DNA from: Pimelobacter simplex
GTDB lineage: Bacteria > Actinomycetota > Actinomycetes > Propionibacteriales > Nocardioidaceae
Reading direction: 5' to 3'
Assembly: GCF_024662235.1 (NCBI RefSeq)
Contig: NZ_CP096276.1
Span: forward strand, 310,001 to 374,000
DNA length: 64,000 bases
Positions 25,232 to 34,752 of the stretch are shown piece by piece. The first letter of the stretch is position 1. Every line of letters starts with the position of its first letter. Under the pieces are notes generated by a model that did no database searches, was not told the origin of the DNA, and saw only the letters and a list, made by a program, of their open reading frames with translations. The translations under genes and the position numbers were made by a program.

Positions 25232-25238
25232 CGGCGCC

Positions 25239-26237
25239 GTGAGTGTGCCCCGGCCCGGCAGCGTGACGATCGCCGACGTCGCCCGCGAGGCGGGCGTGTC
25301 GACCGCGACCGTGTCCAACGCGCTCAACGCGACCGGCCGGGCCTCCGAGGCCACCCGGCGCCGGGTCCGCGAGGCCGCCGCCCGGCTCGGCTACCGGCCC
25401 AACCCGGCGGGGCGGGCATTGCGCACCGGCCGGGCCGGCGCGATCGGCCTTGCCGTGACGACCTACGGCGCGGTCGCCTGGGACGTCGCGTCGGTGTCCT
25501 ACTACGCCCAGGCCATCGCGGCGGCGACCTCGGTGGCCCACCAGCACGGCTACGCCCTGGTGCTGCTCCCGGCCGGGCTCGACGCCGACGGCTGGTGGGA
25601 CGTCCAGGTCGACGGCGTCGTGCTCATGGACTCACCCGAGGACGACCCGGCGGTCGCGGTGCTGCGCGAGCGGCGCATCCCGGTCGCCTTCGACGGGCGC
25701 CCGGACCAGCCGCACGCGCGCGACTCCTGGGTCGACAACGACCACGAGCAGGCGATCGCGATGGTGCTCGACCACCTCGCCGCCCAGGGCGCGACCCGGG
25801 TCGCGCTGCTGGCCGGGGACAGCTCCGACGCCTACACCCGTGCCTGTGTGGCGGCCTACACCGCTCGTGTTGCGCAGCCCCGGATCGGCTGCATCTCCCA
25901 CGACGACCCGGAGGGCCGCCGGGCGGCCCGAGCGCTGCTCGAGGGCGGCGCCGACGCGGTGCACGGGATCTTCGACGGCTGCGGCCGGGGCGTGCTCGCC
26001 GCCGCGCGCGAGCTGGGCCTGCGGGTGCCGGACGACGTCCTGGTCGTCACGGCGAGCGAGGACCCGGCGTACGCGTGGACGGCGCCGCCGGTCACCACGC
26101 TCTCGCTGCTACCGGTCGAGGCCGCGACCCGCGCGGTGACCGCGCTCGTCGGCGCGATCGAGACGGGCGAGGGCACCGCCGAGGCGGACCTCCCGGTCCG
26201 CCTCGACGTGCGCGCCTCGACTCAGCCCTTGCGGTAG
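25239..26237 (+). CDS. LacI-family transcriptional regulator
   Basis: A 332-residue repressor. The N-terminal helix-turn-helix and hinge are clear (VTIADVAREAGVSTATVSNALN...RVREAAARLGYRPNPAGRAL), followed by a periplasmic-binding-protein-like sensor domain. It is divergent from the secreted YtcJ-type amidohydrolase and the palindrome at 25190-25209 lies between them. It overlaps the 3' end of the convergent BMP permease gene by 16 bp. The effector is not visible. Confidence 0.9.
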   Translation: MSVPRPGSVTIADVAREAGVSTATVSNALNATGRASEATRRRVREAAARLGYRPNPAGRALRTGRAGAIGLAVTTYGAVAWDVASVSYYAQAIAAATSVAHQHGYALVLLPAGLDADGWWDVQVDGVVLMDSPEDDPAVAVLRERRIPVAFDGRPDQPHARDSWVDNDHEQAIAMVLDHLAAQGATRVALLAGDSSDAYTRACVAAYTARVAQPRIGCISHDDPEGRRAARALLEGGADAVHGIFDGCGRGVLAAARELGLRVPDDVLVVTASEDPAYAWTAPPVTTLSLLPVEAATRAVTALVGAIETGEGTAEADLPVRLDVRASTQPLR

Positions 26238-27508
26238 GGGACGCCGTCGGCGGCCGGCGCCCGCGAGGCACCGACCAGACCGGCGACCGCGACGATCGTG
26301 ACCACGTAGGGCAGCATCAGCATGAACTGGCTGGGCACCGGCGAGCCGAGCACCGACAGCACGCCCGACAGGTTCGAGGCGAAGCCGAAGAGCAGCGCCG
26401 CCAGCGTCGCGCGGACCGGGTCCCAGCGGCCGAAGATGACGGCGGCGAGCGCGATGTAGCCCGCGCCGTCGGTCATCTCCTGGCCGAACTGCGGCACCGA
26501 GACCAGCGTGTACGTCGCCCCGCCCGCGCCCGCGATCAGGCCGGCGATGAGCAGCGTGGTGTAGCGGGTCCGGTTGACCTTGATGCCCACCGTGTCGGCG
26601 GCCTTGGGGTGCTCGCCGACGGCGCGCACGCGCAGGCCCCACTTGGTGCGGTAGAGCGCCCAGGCGACGACCACCACGGCGGCGTACATGAGGTAGACGA
26701 GGATCGTCTGGCGGAAGAGCACCGGACCGATCACCGGCAGGTCGCCGAGCACGGGGATCGGGAGCCGCGAGAAGTGCTCGGGGGCGTTGAGCTTGGTCGG
26801 GTTGTCGGCGAGCACCTGGCTGAACAGGAAGCTCGTCAGGCCGATCACCAGCACGTTGAGCACGACGCCGACGATGACCTGGTCGACGAAGTAGTTGATC
26901 GCGAAGAAGCCCAGCACCAGCGCGACCAGGGCGCCGGCGAGCATCGCCGCGACCAGGCCGCCCCAGGGCGAGCCGACGATGGTGCCGAACATGGCGGCCG
27001 CGAAGGCGCCGAACAGCAGCTGGCCGTCGATGGCGATGTTGACCACGCCGGCCCGCTCGCCGAGGACGCCGCCGAGCGCGCCGAACACCAGCGGCACGGC
27101 GAGCGCGATCGAGCCGCCCAGCAGGCCCACGACCGGGACGGTCTGGCCGGCCGCGGCCCAGGCCAGGAAGCCGGTCATCGCGAGCACCGAGAAGATCGCG
27201 ATCAGCCACAGCGGCGTACGGCGTCCGCGGCTCACCAGGAAGGCCGAGACCGCCGTGCAGACGGCGAGCAGGGCCACGACCGCGGCGACCGTGCCGGTCG
27301 ACGGGACCGTGATCTCGGGCAGGTCGAAGAAGTCGGTGTCGGTGGCGAGCCGGAAGCCGGTGTCGCCCGAGCGGGCCTTGAGCACGATGAGCAGGGCGAC
27401 CGCGACGGTCACCACGCCCAGCAGGATCGGCGCCTTGAGCAGCGTCCGGAGGGGCAGCGCGGTCGGCTCGGCCGCGGCCGGGACCGGAGCGTCGATGGTG
27501 GTGCTCAT
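26222..27508 (-). CDS. BMP-family ABC transporter permease 2 (nucleoside type)
   Basis: A 428-residue inner-membrane permease of the BPD_transp_2 family. The conserved segments GALGGVLGERAGVVNIAIDGQLLFGAF, DQVIVGVVLNVLVIGLTSFLF and RAVGEHPKAADTVGIKVNRTRY are typical of the nucleoside/BMP group (NupQ-like). The start at ATG 27508 overlaps the stop of the first permease. It belongs to the operon lipoprotein - ATPase - permease 1 - permease 2 on the minus strand. With cytidine deaminase and thymidine phosphorylase nearby, nucleoside import is the likely job. Confidence 0.88.
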   Translation of the reverse strand: MSTTIDAPVPAAAEPTALPLRTLLKAPILLGVVTVAVALLIVLKARSGDTGFRLATDTDFFDLPEITVPSTGTVAAVVALLAVCTAVSAFLVSRGRRTPLWLIAIFSVLAMTGFLAWAAAGQTVPVVGLLGGSIALAVPLVFGALGGVLGERAGVVNIAIDGQLLFGAFAAAMFGTIVGSPWGGLVAAMLAGALVALVLGFFAINYFVDQVIVGVVLNVLVIGLTSFLFSQVLADNPTKLNAPEHFSRLPIPVLGDLPVIGPVLFRQTILVYLMYAAVVVVAWALYRTKWGLRVRAVGEHPKAADTVGIKVNRTRYTTLLIAGLIAGAGGATYTLVSVPQFGQEMTDGAGYIALAAVIFGRWDPVRATLAALLFGFASNLSGVLSVLGSPVPSQFMLMLPYVVTIVAVAGLVGASRAPAADGVPYRKG

Positions 27509-28815
27509 GCCGTCGCCTCCTTCGGCAGGCGGAAGATAGCTCGCACCAACGGGGGAGCGGCGATGAAGAGGACGATCAGGGACTGGATGACCAGGACGAT
27601 CTCGACCGGGATGCCCTCGGCGGCGGCCATCGAGAAGCCTCCGGCCTTGAGGGCGCCGAACAGCAGGCCGGCGGCCAGGATGCCCAGAGGTCGGGAACGG
27701 CCGAGCAGGGCGACGGTGATGGCGTCGAAGCCGATGCCGGCGTCCATGTCGACGGTGACGCCGCTGGTCGCCGTACCGAGGATCTGGTTGACGCCGGCCA
27801 GGCCGACGAGACCGCCGGCGATGAGCATCACCGTGATGTAGGTGCGTCCCACGTTGATGCCGGAGGCCCGGGCGGCGTCGGGGTTCTCGCCGACGGCGCG
27901 GAAGCGGAAGCCGAGCGCGGACTTGTTGAGCAGCCACCAGGTGAAGCCGACCGCGACGAGCGCGATGACGAAGCCGAGGTGCAGGCTGAACCGGTCGCCG
28001 AGCAGCTTGGGCAGGATGACCGACTCGGGCATCGGCTTGGACTTGGGGTTGAGCGAGCCGGGCGCCTGGAGCAGGCCCTGCTTGGAGAGCACGTAGAAGA
28101 CCAGGTAGTAGCCGACGTAGTTGAGCATGATCGTGACGATCACCTCGTGGGCGCCGCTCTGGGCCTTGAGGAAGCCCGCGATGCCGGCCCACAGGGCGCC
28201 GGCCAGGGCGCCGGCGACGACGGCCAGCGGCAGGTGCACGGCCATCGGCAGGTCCATGCCCACGCCGACCCAGCCGGCGGCGGTGCCGGCGAGCAGCATC
28301 TGGCCGCGGCCACCGATGTTGAACATGCCGGCGCGGAACGCCAGGCCCACGCCGAGGCCGGCCAGGATCAGCGGCGCGGCGAACTTGAGGGTCTCGGTGA
28401 GCGGCCGGATCCGGAGCTCGAAGCCCTCGACGTTGGTGTTGTAGATCGCCCCCCGGAACAGCGCGGTGTAGGCGTCGGTGATCGAGGTGCCCACCGCGTT
28501 GAAGAAGTCGCCGGGGCGCGAGCCGATGTAGGACAGCGTGTCGCGCACGTTCTGGTCGGTGAGCAGGATCATCAGCGAGCCGATGACCATCGCCAGGAAG
28601 ACCGACAGCACGGCGACCAGGGCGTTGCCGGTGGCGATCTCGCGCAGGACGCCGTCGAAGCGGCCCCGCTCGCGCGGCGAGCGGCTCTCGGAGGCCTCTG
28701 CGACCTCGGGCGCCTCGGGGGTGGCCTCGGGGTTCTCGGGTTGCTGGGGGTTCTCGGGCTGCTCGGGGTTCTCGGGGTTCTCGGCCACGGGCTGGTTCTC
28801 GTCGTTCGTGCTCAC
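27505..28815 (-). CDS. BMP-family ABC transporter permease 1 (nucleoside type)
   Basis: A 436-residue permease (NupP-like) with [33 protein letters not shown] and [19 protein letters not shown], the characteristic BPD_transp_2 segments. Before the first helix there is an odd acidic, proline-rich tail of about 45 residues with repeated PENPE units (residues about 14-36). The start is GTG 28815, overlapping the stop of the ATPase (GTGA); its own stop overlaps permease 2 (ATGA). Confidence 0.88.
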   Translation of the reverse strand: MSTNDENQPVAENPENPEQPENPQQPENPEATPEAPEVAEASESRSPRERGRFDGVLREIATGNALVAVLSVFLAMVIGSLMILLTDQNVRDTLSYIGSRPGDFFNAVGTSITDAYTALFRGAIYNTNVEGFELRIRPLTETLKFAAPLILAGLGVGLAFRAGMFNIGGRGQMLLAGTAAGWVGVGMDLPMAVHLPLAVVAGALAGALWAGIAGFLKAQSGAHEVIVTIMLNYVGYYLVFYVLSKQGLLQAPGSLNPKSKPMPESVILPKLLGDRFSLHLGFVIALVAVGFTWWLLNKSALGFRFRAVGENPDAARASGINVGRTYITVMLIAGGLVGLAGVNQILGTATSGVTVDMDAGIGFDAITVALLGRSRPLGILAAGLLFGALKAGGFSMAAAEGIPVEIVLVIQSLIVLFIAAPPLVRAIFRLPKEATA

Positions 28816-30326
28816 TCGCCGATCCCTTCGGGTCGTTCGCCGGCCATCATCAGGCCGAGGGTCTCGCGCGGGGTGTCCGCCGGGACGATGCCGACGATCT
28901 GGCCGCGGTAGAGGACCATGATCCGGTCCGAGAGGGCGACGATCTCGTCCAGCTCGGTCGAGACCAGCAGCACCGGGACGCCGGTGTCGCGGGTGGCGAC
29001 GACTTGTTTGTGGATGAACTCGATGGAGCCGACGTCGACGCCGCGGGTCGGCTGGGCGGCGACCAGGAGGCGCAGGTCGCGGGAGAGCTCGCGGGCGACG
29101 ACGACCTTCTGCTGGTTGCCGCCGGAGAGCTGGCTGGCCTTGGCCTGGATGCCGGAGGCGCGTACGTCGTACTCGACGAGCTTCTCCTGGGCGAACTTGT
29201 CGAGGAAACCGCGGCGCACGGTGCCGGCCGCGACGAACGGCGCGCCGTGGCTGCGGTTGAGCATGAGGTTCTCGGCGATCGTGAAGCCGCCGACCAGGCC
29301 GTCGACCTGGCGGTCCTCGGGGACGAAGCCCACGCCGGCGTCGAGGACCTTGCGGACCGAGCGGCCGACCAGCTCGACGCCGTCGAGAGTGATCGAGCCG
29401 TGCACGTGGCTCTGGAGGCCCAGGATCGCCTCGGTCAGCTCGGTCTGGCCGTTGCCCTGGACGCCGGCGACGCCGAGCACCTCGCCGCGGGCGATCGCGA
29501 AGCTGAGCCCGTCGACGTGGACGTGGCCGGTGTCGTCGGTGACGCGCAGGTCGCGCACGACGAGCGCGTCGGGGCCGGGCTGGGCCGGCTCCTTGTGCAC
29601 GGTCAGCTCGACCGGGCGGCCGACCATGAGCGCGGCCAGCTCGGCGTTGGACGCGGTGGGGGAGGCCTCGCCGACGACGGCACCGCGCCGGATCACGGTG
29701 ATCCGGTCGGCGATCGCGCGGACCTCGCGCAGCTTGTGGCTGATGAAGACGATGGCGGTGCCCGACTCGCGGAGCTGGCGCATGATCTCCATGAGCTCGT
29801 CGGTCTCCTGGGGCGTCAGCACGGCCGTCGGCTCGTCGAAGACCAGGACCCGGGCGTCGCGGGAGAGCGCCTTGATGATCTCGACGCGCTGCTGCACGCC
29901 CACGGGGAGGTGCTCGACGAGCGCGTCGGGGTCGACCTCGAACCCGAAGCGCTCGGAGATCTCGCGCACCCGGCGGCGGGCGGCGTCGAGGTCGAGGGTC
30001 CCGGCGAAGCCGGTCGCCTCGTTGCCGAGCATGACGTTCTCGGCGACGGTGAAGACGGGGACCAGCATGAAGTGCTGGTGAACCATGCCGATGCCGGCGG
30101 CCATGGCATCGCCGGGGCCGGACATCTTCAGCGGCTCCCCGTCGAGGAGGATCTCGCCCTCGTCGGCCTGGTAGAGGCCGTAGAGGACGTTCATCAGCGT
30201 GGACTTGCCCGCGCCGTTCTCGCCCAGGAGGGCGTGGATCTCGCCGGCGTTGACCGTCAGCGAGATGCGGTCGTTGGCGACCAGGGGACCGAAGCGCTTG
30301 GTGATGCCTCGAAGCTCGAGCGTCAT
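28812..30326 (-). CDS. BMP-family ABC transporter ATPase (nucleoside type)
   Basis: A 504-residue tandem ATPase with two nucleotide-binding domains, as in NupO/YufO and sugar ABC importers. Domain 1 has Walker [10 protein letters not shown] (35-43), a signature region [11 protein letters not shown] and Walker B VLVFDEPT. Domain 2 has a degenerate Walker A (GVQGNGQTE), signature [12 protein letters not shown] and AAQPTRGVD in place of Walker B, which is usual for this family. It energises import by the two permeases encoded downstream. The lipoprotein gene lies upstream, behind a strong hairpin. Confidence 0.9.
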   Translation of the reverse strand: MTLELRGITKRFGPLVANDRISLTVNAGEIHALLGENGAGKSTLMNVLYGLYQADEGEILLDGEPLKMSGPGDAMAAGIGMVHQHFMLVPVFTVAENVMLGNEATGFAGTLDLDAARRRVREISERFGFEVDPDALVEHLPVGVQQRVEIIKALSRDARVLVFDEPTAVLTPQETDELMEIMRQLRESGTAIVFISHKLREVRAIADRITVIRRGAVVGEASPTASNAELAALMVGRPVELTVHKEPAQPGPDALVVRDLRVTDDTGHVHVDGLSFAIARGEVLGVAGVQGNGQTELTEAILGLQSHVHGSITLDGVELVGRSVRKVLDAGVGFVPEDRQVDGLVGGFTIAENLMLNRSHGAPFVAAGTVRRGFLDKFAQEKLVEYDVRASGIQAKASQLSGGNQQKVVVARELSRDLRLLVAAQPTRGVDVGSIEFIHKQVVATRDTGVPVLLVSTELDEIVALSDRIMVLYRGQIVGIVPADTPRETLGLMMAGERPEGIGE

Positions 30327-30397
30327 GGTGGCGATCCTCTCCGAGGAGACGTGTGCGATGCCAGGGATGGGGATGGTACGCGCCCGGGGAACGCAGT

Positions 30398-30432
30398 CCG
30401 GGGGAGGTCGGCGCCAGGCCGACCTCCCCCGG
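30398..30432 (-). terminator. Strong hairpin between the BMP lipoprotein and ATPase genes
   Basis: A perfect 15-bp stem (CCGGGGGAGGTCGGC with GCCGACCTCCCCCGG) closes a 5-nt loop. It lies 27 nt after the lipoprotein stop and upstream of the ATPase. It probably stops or stabilises most lipoprotein mRNA, giving more binding protein than transporter. Confidence 0.75.
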
Positions 30433-30458
30433 GCGCTGCGTCGCCGCAGGTGGGGTGC

Positions 30459-31541
30459 TTACTTGGTGAGGTAGGAGCTCACCGGGATGCTGCCGTCGAT
30501 GATGCCCGCCTTGACGGTGTCGAGCTCACCCTGCAGGTCCGGGCTGATCTTGCTCTCGAAGTTGTGGAACGGCGCGATGCCGACTCCGTCGTTCTCGAGC
30601 GTCCCGATGTAGGCCTCGGGGTCGAAGTTGCCCTTGCCCGCCGCCACGACGGCCTCGATGGTCGAGGTCTTCATGTTCTTGAGGATCGAGGTGAAGATGA
30701 CGTTGCGGGTGTTGGGGTCGGTCTCGTAGAAGTCCGCGTCGACGCCGACCATCGCGATGTCCTTGCCGGAGTCCTTGATCGCGGTGAGCGCGCCCTGGTA
30801 GATCGGGCCGCCGACCGGCAGGATCACGTCGGCGTTCTGGTCGAGGATCTGCTTGGCGGTGTTGGTCGCCTTCTCGTTGGCGTCGAAGCCACCGGTGAAG
30901 ACGCCCTTGTCGTTGCCCTCCCAGCCGACGAGCTTGACGCCCTTGCCCTTCTCCTTGTTGTAGTAGTCGATGCCCTGCTTGAAGCCGTCCATGAAGATGG
31001 TGACGGTCGGGAAGGGCTGACCACCGTAGGTGCCGACGACCTTGGTCTTGGTGTAGTCCGCCGCCGCGTAGCCGGCCAGGAACGCCGCCTGCGCGGTGTT
31101 GTAGAGGATCGGCTTGATGTTGTCGGCGTCCTTCTTGCCGTCGAAGTCGTTGTCCGCCGCGTCGTCGATCAGGATGTACTCGATCTTCGGGTTGGCCTTG
31201 GCCGACTCGACGGTGGCCGCGGAGAGCGCGAAGCCGACCGTGACGATCGCGTCGCAGCCCTGGTTGACGAACTGGTCGAGAGCCGGCGCGTAGTCGTTCT
31301 CGTTCTTGGACTCGAACTCCTTGTAGTCGCTGTTGAGCTCCTTGGCCGCCTCCTTCACGCCCTCGTAGCTCAGCTGGTTGAACGACTTGTCGTCGAAGCC
31401 ACCGGCGTCGGACAGGATGCAGGGAAGGAAGTCGCTCTTCTTGTCGGCGCTCTTCTCGGGGGCGTCGCCACAAGCGGTCAGCGCCGCGCTCGCCATGATC
31501 GCCAGGGCCGCGACGGCCGACGTCCTCTTCCAGGTCTTCAC
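30459..31541 (-). CDS. BMP-family substrate-binding lipoprotein (nucleoside type)
   Basis: A 360-residue extracytoplasmic binding protein of the Bmp/Med family. The N-terminal signal ends in the lipobox LTAC with Cys24. The mature part shows LSDAGGFDDKSFNQLSYEGVKEA, YILIDDAADNDFDGK, YGGQPFPTVTIFMDGFKQG and LPVGGPIYQGAL, all typical of nucleoside-binding PnrA/BmpA proteins. GTG 31541 is preceded by a GGAGGAC ribosome-binding site; longer versions would run into the promoter. It delivers substrate to the ABC complex encoded downstream. Confidence 0.9.
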   Translation of the reverse strand: MKTWKRTSAVAALAIMASAALTACGDAPEKSADKKSDFLPCILSDAGGFDDKSFNQLSYEGVKEAAKELNSDYKEFESKNENDYAPALDQFVNQGCDAIVTVGFALSAATVESAKANPKIEYILIDDAADNDFDGKKDADNIKPILYNTAQAAFLAGYAAADYTKTKVVGTYGGQPFPTVTIFMDGFKQGIDYYNKEKGKGVKLVGWEGNDKGVFTGGFDANEKATNTAKQILDQNADVILPVGGPIYQGALTAIKDSGKDIAMVGVDADFYETDPNTRNVIFTSILKNMKTSTIEAVVAAGKGNFDPEAYIGTLENDGVGIAPFHNFESKISPDLQGELDTVKAGIIDGSIPVSSYLTK

Positions 31542-31667
31542 AGATGTCCTCCAGGTCGACGCCCGGCAACGTGGCAGGGCAAAGGGGGTGTGCTGATACT
31601 CCGAAGGTGCATCCTGGCTCACCAGGCGCTCCGCGGGAAGCGCATTCGTCGAAACGGTTACCAACTT

Positions 31668-31684
31668 GGGACATTTATCGTCCC
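31668..31684. promoter_or_regulatory. Inverted repeat in the lipoprotein/cytidine deaminase gap
   Basis: GGGAC-ATTTATC-GTCCC (31668-31684) is an AT-rich-centred inverted repeat in the 200-bp region between the divergent lipoprotein and deaminase genes. Read on the minus strand it contains GATAAATG, a possible -10 for the lipoprotein. The rest of this gap (31542-31741) shows GGTTACC at 31657-31663 and nothing else clear. Confidence 0.35.
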
Positions 31685-31729
31685 GGCAGGCCGTGGCGCA
31701 AGATCCTCGCGCGCTGAGGCGTCGTGGCC

Positions 31730-31735
31730 TACGGT
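31730..31735 (+). promoter_or_regulatory. -10 box of a leaderless transcript (cytidine deaminase)
   Basis: TACGGT ends 6 nt before GTG 31742, which supports that start over the in-frame GTG at 31724. Confidence 0.45.
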
Positions 31736-31741
31736 GGCGGC

Positions 31742-32164
31742 GTGGTGGACTGGGACTCCCTGAAGCAGGCCGCGATCGACATCGCGGCGCGCGCCTACGC
31801 GCCGTACTCCGGCTACCGGGTGGGCGCGGCCGCGCTCGCCGACGACGGCCGCCTCGTCGTGGGCTGCAACGTCGAGAACGCCGCCTACGGCGTCACGCTG
31901 TGCGCTGAGTGCGGCCTGGTCTCCAGCCTGCACGCCAGCGGGGGCGGGCGGCTGACCCACTTCGTGTGCGTCAACGGCGTCGGCGACGTGATCATGCCGT
32001 GCGGCCGCTGCCGCCAGCTGCTCTGGGAGAACGGCGGCGCCGGGCTCGAGGTGCTCACGCCCCAGGGCGTGCTCGGGATGGACGCGGTCCTGCCGCAGGC
32101 GTTCGGTCCCGACGACCTGAGCGTGGTCCAAGGCGCGGCTCAGGGCGCGACTCAGGGCGAGTAG
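31742..32164 (+). CDS. cdd: Cytidine deaminase
   Basis: A 140-residue zinc deaminase converting cytidine or deoxycytidine to uridine or deoxyuridine. The zinc and catalytic motifs are CAE (Cys54-Glu56) and PCGRC (Cys87, Cys90), with the ribose-binding NVENAAYG segment between them. The start is GTG 31742; GTG 31724 is a possible longer form. The C-terminus has a short QGA repeat and overlaps the convergent membrane-protein gene by 13 bp. It works with the BMP nucleoside transporter and thymidine phosphorylase in pyrimidine nucleoside use. Confidence 0.92.
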   Translation: MVDWDSLKQAAIDIAARAYAPYSGYRVGAAALADDGRLVVGCNVENAAYGVTLCAECGLVSSLHASGGGRLTHFVCVNGVGDVIMPCGRCRQLLWENGGAGLEVLTPQGVLGMDAVLPQAFGPDDLSVVQGAAQGATQGE

Positions 32165-33276
32165 CGCCAGGCCAGCGTCAGGTAGACGCCGTAGCCGGCG
32201 CTGATCGCGGTCAGCACGCTCAGCACGACCACCAGCACCGTGCGGCGCGCGGCCGCGAGCCCCGCCGCCACCGGCAGGAGCAGCGGGAACGCGGGCAGGA
32301 GCAGGCGCGCCTTGGCGTGGTAGTAGCCGGCGCCGAAGAAGGTCAGCGCGACGACGATCCCGGCGAAGACCACGAGCGGCCACGGCACCTGGTCGGTGGC
32401 GAGCACGACGAGCAGGCCGATCGCTACCAGCACCACCGCCGCGGTGACGTAGTAGGCGAGCGCGCCCTGCTGGGTGAGCAGGTCGCGGGTGGTGGTGAGC
32501 GTGAAGCCGCCGGCGTCGTACGACATCTTCCAGGCGTCGTTCTGGACCCGGAAGTAGGCGTCGGCGCTGCCCAGGCGCTGCCCGACCCAGGCGATGTAGC
32601 CCAGCAGGCCCAGCGGGGCCAGCGCGCCGGCGACCCAGGGCCGCCAGCCGTCCTCGCGGCGCACGACGGCGACGAGGGCACACAGGCCGACCGTGGCGAC
32701 CAGCGCGGCCGCGGTCGGGCGGGTCAGCCCGGCGAGGAGGCACAGCGCGCCGGCGGCGACCCAGCTCCGGCGCAGCAGCGCCCAGAGGGTCCACGCGGCG
32801 AGGCCGGTGAACAGCGGCTCGGTGTAGCCCATCGACAGCACCACGCCGTGGGGGAGGACCGCCCACAGGCCGGCCAGCAGCACGCCCGTACGACGGCCCC
32901 GCACGTGCGCGCCGACGGCGTAGATCCCGGCGGCCGCGCCGATGCCGCACAGCCAGGCGACCACGATCCCGGCCGTCCCCGCGCCGCCGGGCAGCACCGG
33001 GTCGACCACGGCGACCAGGCCGGGGAAGAGGGGGAAGAACGCGAGGTTCGTCGGCAGCAGGCTGCCGTCGGCGGCGAGCGGGATCGCCGTGTCGTAGCCG
33101 CGGGTGACCACGCCGGCGTACCAGCTGGCGTCGGAGCGGCCGAGGATCCGGAGGAGCGACGCGTCGCGGTCCGCGGCGAAGACCGCCAGGACGGCCACGC
33201 ACAGGCCGCGCAGGGCCACGAACAGCCCGATCGCCCCCAGCAACCCGCGGCGGTCGAGAGGTGCGGACCGGAGCAT
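32152..33276 (-). CDS. GT-C type membrane glycosyltransferase-like protein
   Basis: A 374-residue multi-helix membrane protein. The early loop has RSDASWYAGVVTRGYD followed by LAFFPLFPGLV, the pattern of PIG-V/GT-C mannosyltransferases, in which the acidic residue before the second helix is catalytic. LSMGYTEPLFT is also characteristic. It likely transfers a sugar from a polyprenyl-phosphate donor outside the membrane; donor and acceptor are unknown. TAGGGT on the minus strand (33284-33289) ends 7 nt before ATG 33276, a leaderless arrangement. It sits between cytidine deaminase and thymidine phosphorylase but shows no functional link to them. Confidence 0.72.
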   Translation of the reverse strand: MLRSAPLDRRGLLGAIGLFVALRGLCVAVLAVFAADRDASLLRILGRSDASWYAGVVTRGYDTAIPLAADGSLLPTNLAFFPLFPGLVAVVDPVLPGGAGTAGIVVAWLCGIGAAAGIYAVGAHVRGRRTGVLLAGLWAVLPHGVVLSMGYTEPLFTGLAAWTLWALLRRSWVAAGALCLLAGLTRPTAAALVATVGLCALVAVVRREDGWRPWVAGALAPLGLLGYIAWVGQRLGSADAYFRVQNDAWKMSYDAGGFTLTTTRDLLTQQGALAYYVTAAVVLVAIGLLVVLATDQVPWPLVVFAGIVVALTFFGAGYYHAKARLLLPAFPLLLPVAAGLAAARRTVLVVVLSVLTAISAGYGVYLTLAWRYSP

Positions 33277-33283
33277 GGGCCGG

Positions 33284-33307
33284 ACCCTACCTGCGGCCGA
33301 CTAGGGT
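33284..33307. promoter_or_regulatory. Divergent leaderless -10 boxes (GT-C gene and deoA)
   Basis: Minus-strand TAGGGT (33284-33289) lies 7 nt before ATG 33276 and plus-strand TAGGGT (33302-33307) 6 nt before ATG 33314. The whole divergent gap is only 37 bp. Confidence 0.45.
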
Positions 33308-33313
33308 GCGTGC

Positions 33314-34606
33314 ATGACAGTCGGCAACCACGACGCCGTCGAGGTGATCCTCACCAAGCGCGACGGCCACACACTCTCCACCAGCCAGATCGACTGGATG
33401 GTGGACCGCTACACCCAGGGCGCGGTGGCCGACGAGCAGATGTCCTCCCTCCTGATGGCGATCCTGCTCAACGGCATGGACCGTCGCGAGATCGCGGACT
33501 GGACCGCGGCGATGATCGCCTCGGGCGTCCGGATGGACTTCTCCTCGCTCAGCCGGCCCACCGCCGACAAGCACTCCACCGGCGGCGTCGGTGACAAGAT
33601 CACGCTGCCGCTGGCTCCGCTGGTCGCGGCGTGCGGGGTCGCCGTACCGCAGCTGTCGGGGCGGGGCCTGGGCCACACCGGCGGCACCCTCGACAAGCTC
33701 GAGTCGATCCCCGGCTGGCGAGCGCTGCTCTCCAACGACGAGATGATGGCCCAGCTCGAGTCCGTCGGCGCCGTGATCTGCGCGGCCGGCGACGGCCTGG
33801 CGCCGGCCGACAAGAAGCTCTACGCCCTGCGCGACGTGACCGGCACCGTCGAGGCGATCCCCCTGATCGCCTCGTCGATCATGAGCAAGAAGATCGCCGA
33901 GGGCACCGGCGCGCTCGTCCTCGACGTCAAGGTCGGCAGCGGCGCCTTCATGAAGGACGTCGACAAGGCGCGCGAGCTCGCCGAGGTGATGGTCGCGCTC
34001 GGCACCGACGCCGGCGTCCGCACGGTCGCGCTCCTCACCGACATGCAGACCCCGCTGGGCTACACCGCCGGCAACGCGATCGAGGTCGCCGAGTCGGTCG
34101 AGGTGCTGGCCGGCGGCGGTCCCGCCGATGTCGTCGAGCTGACCCTGGCCCTGGCCCGCGAGATGCTCGCCGGAGCCGGCCGCGACGACATCGACCCGGC
34201 CGCCAAGCTCGCCGACGGCTCCGCCATGGACGCCTGGCGCGCGATGATCTCCGCCCAGGGCGGCGACCCCTCCGCCCCGCTGCCCGTGGCGCGCGAGCAG
34301 CACGTCGTCACCGCCCCGTCCGACGGCGTCCTCACCCGCCTCGACGCCCTGTCCGTCGGCGTCGCCGCCTGGCGCCTCGGCGCCGGACGCGAGCGCAAGG
34401 AGGACCCGGTGCAGGCCGGCGCCGGCGTCGTCTGGCACGCCCGCCCCGGTGACCCGGTCACCGCCGGCCAGCCGCTCTTCACCCTCCACACCGACACCCC
34501 GGAGCGCTTCGAGCGGGCCCTGGCCTCGCTCGAGGGCGGCTACGACATCGCCGCCCCCGGGACGTCGTACACGCCGAGCCCGCTCGTCATCGACCGGGTC
34601 AGCTGA
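33314..34606 (+). CDS. deoA: Thymidine phosphorylase
   Basis: A 430-residue enzyme cleaving thymidine or deoxyuridine with phosphate to the base and deoxyribose 1-phosphate. The motif SGRGLGHTGGTLDKLESIPG is the pyrimidine-nucleoside phosphorylase signature, and KHSTGGVGDKITLPLAP forms the phosphate-binding loop. The length matches E. coli DeoA (440). The products, uracil or thymine, are the expected input of the catabolic island further downstream. A large inverted repeat element follows the stop. Confidence 0.94.
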   Translation: MTVGNHDAVEVILTKRDGHTLSTSQIDWMVDRYTQGAVADEQMSSLLMAILLNGMDRREIADWTAAMIASGVRMDFSSLSRPTADKHSTGGVGDKITLPLAPLVAACGVAVPQLSGRGLGHTGGTLDKLESIPGWRALLSNDEMMAQLESVGAVICAAGDGLAPADKKLYALRDVTGTVEAIPLIASSIMSKKIAEGTGALVLDVKVGSGAFMKDVDKARELAEVMVALGTDAGVRTVALLTDMQTPLGYTAGNAIEVAESVEVLAGGGPADVVELTLALAREMLAGAGRDDIDPAAKLADGSAMDAWRAMISAQGGDPSAPLPVAREQHVVTAPSDGVLTRLDALSVGVAAWRLGAGRERKEDPVQAGAGVVWHARPGDPVTAGQPLFTLHTDTPERFERALASLEGGYDIAAPGTSYTPSPLVIDRVS

Positions 34607-34752
34607 CCCCGCGAAGGGGCACGAACCGGCGGGCGAAGGAGCACGAACCGGCGGCCGAGGTTTCGTCGTACGACGTCTCGGGCGCCGGTTCGCGTCACTT
34701 GGCCCGACGGAACGCGCTCCTTCGCCCGCCGGAACGTGCTACTTCGGCGGGG
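34607..34752. repeat. Inverted array of 22-bp units between convergent genes (element 1)
   Basis: Two tandem direct copies of a 22-bp unit (34611-34632 and 34633-34654, consensus GCGAAGG-R-GCACGAACC then GGCGG) are followed by the palindrome CGTCGTACGACG (34664-34675) and three inverted, partly degenerate copies up to 34752. The arms can fold into a long cruciform or hairpin. It fills the gap between the ends of deoA and the PucR gene and may act as a bidirectional terminator. A second element with the same design is at 42151-42261. Confidence 0.75.

Noticed and set aside
30526..31674. Alternative minus-strand frame over the BMP lipoprotein gene
   Set aside because: It is Arg/Gln-rich with no family features and overlaps a clear lipoprotein in another frame.
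34607..34752. CRISPR-like array
   Set aside because: Units are contiguous with no spacers, occur in both orientations, and no cas genes are present.
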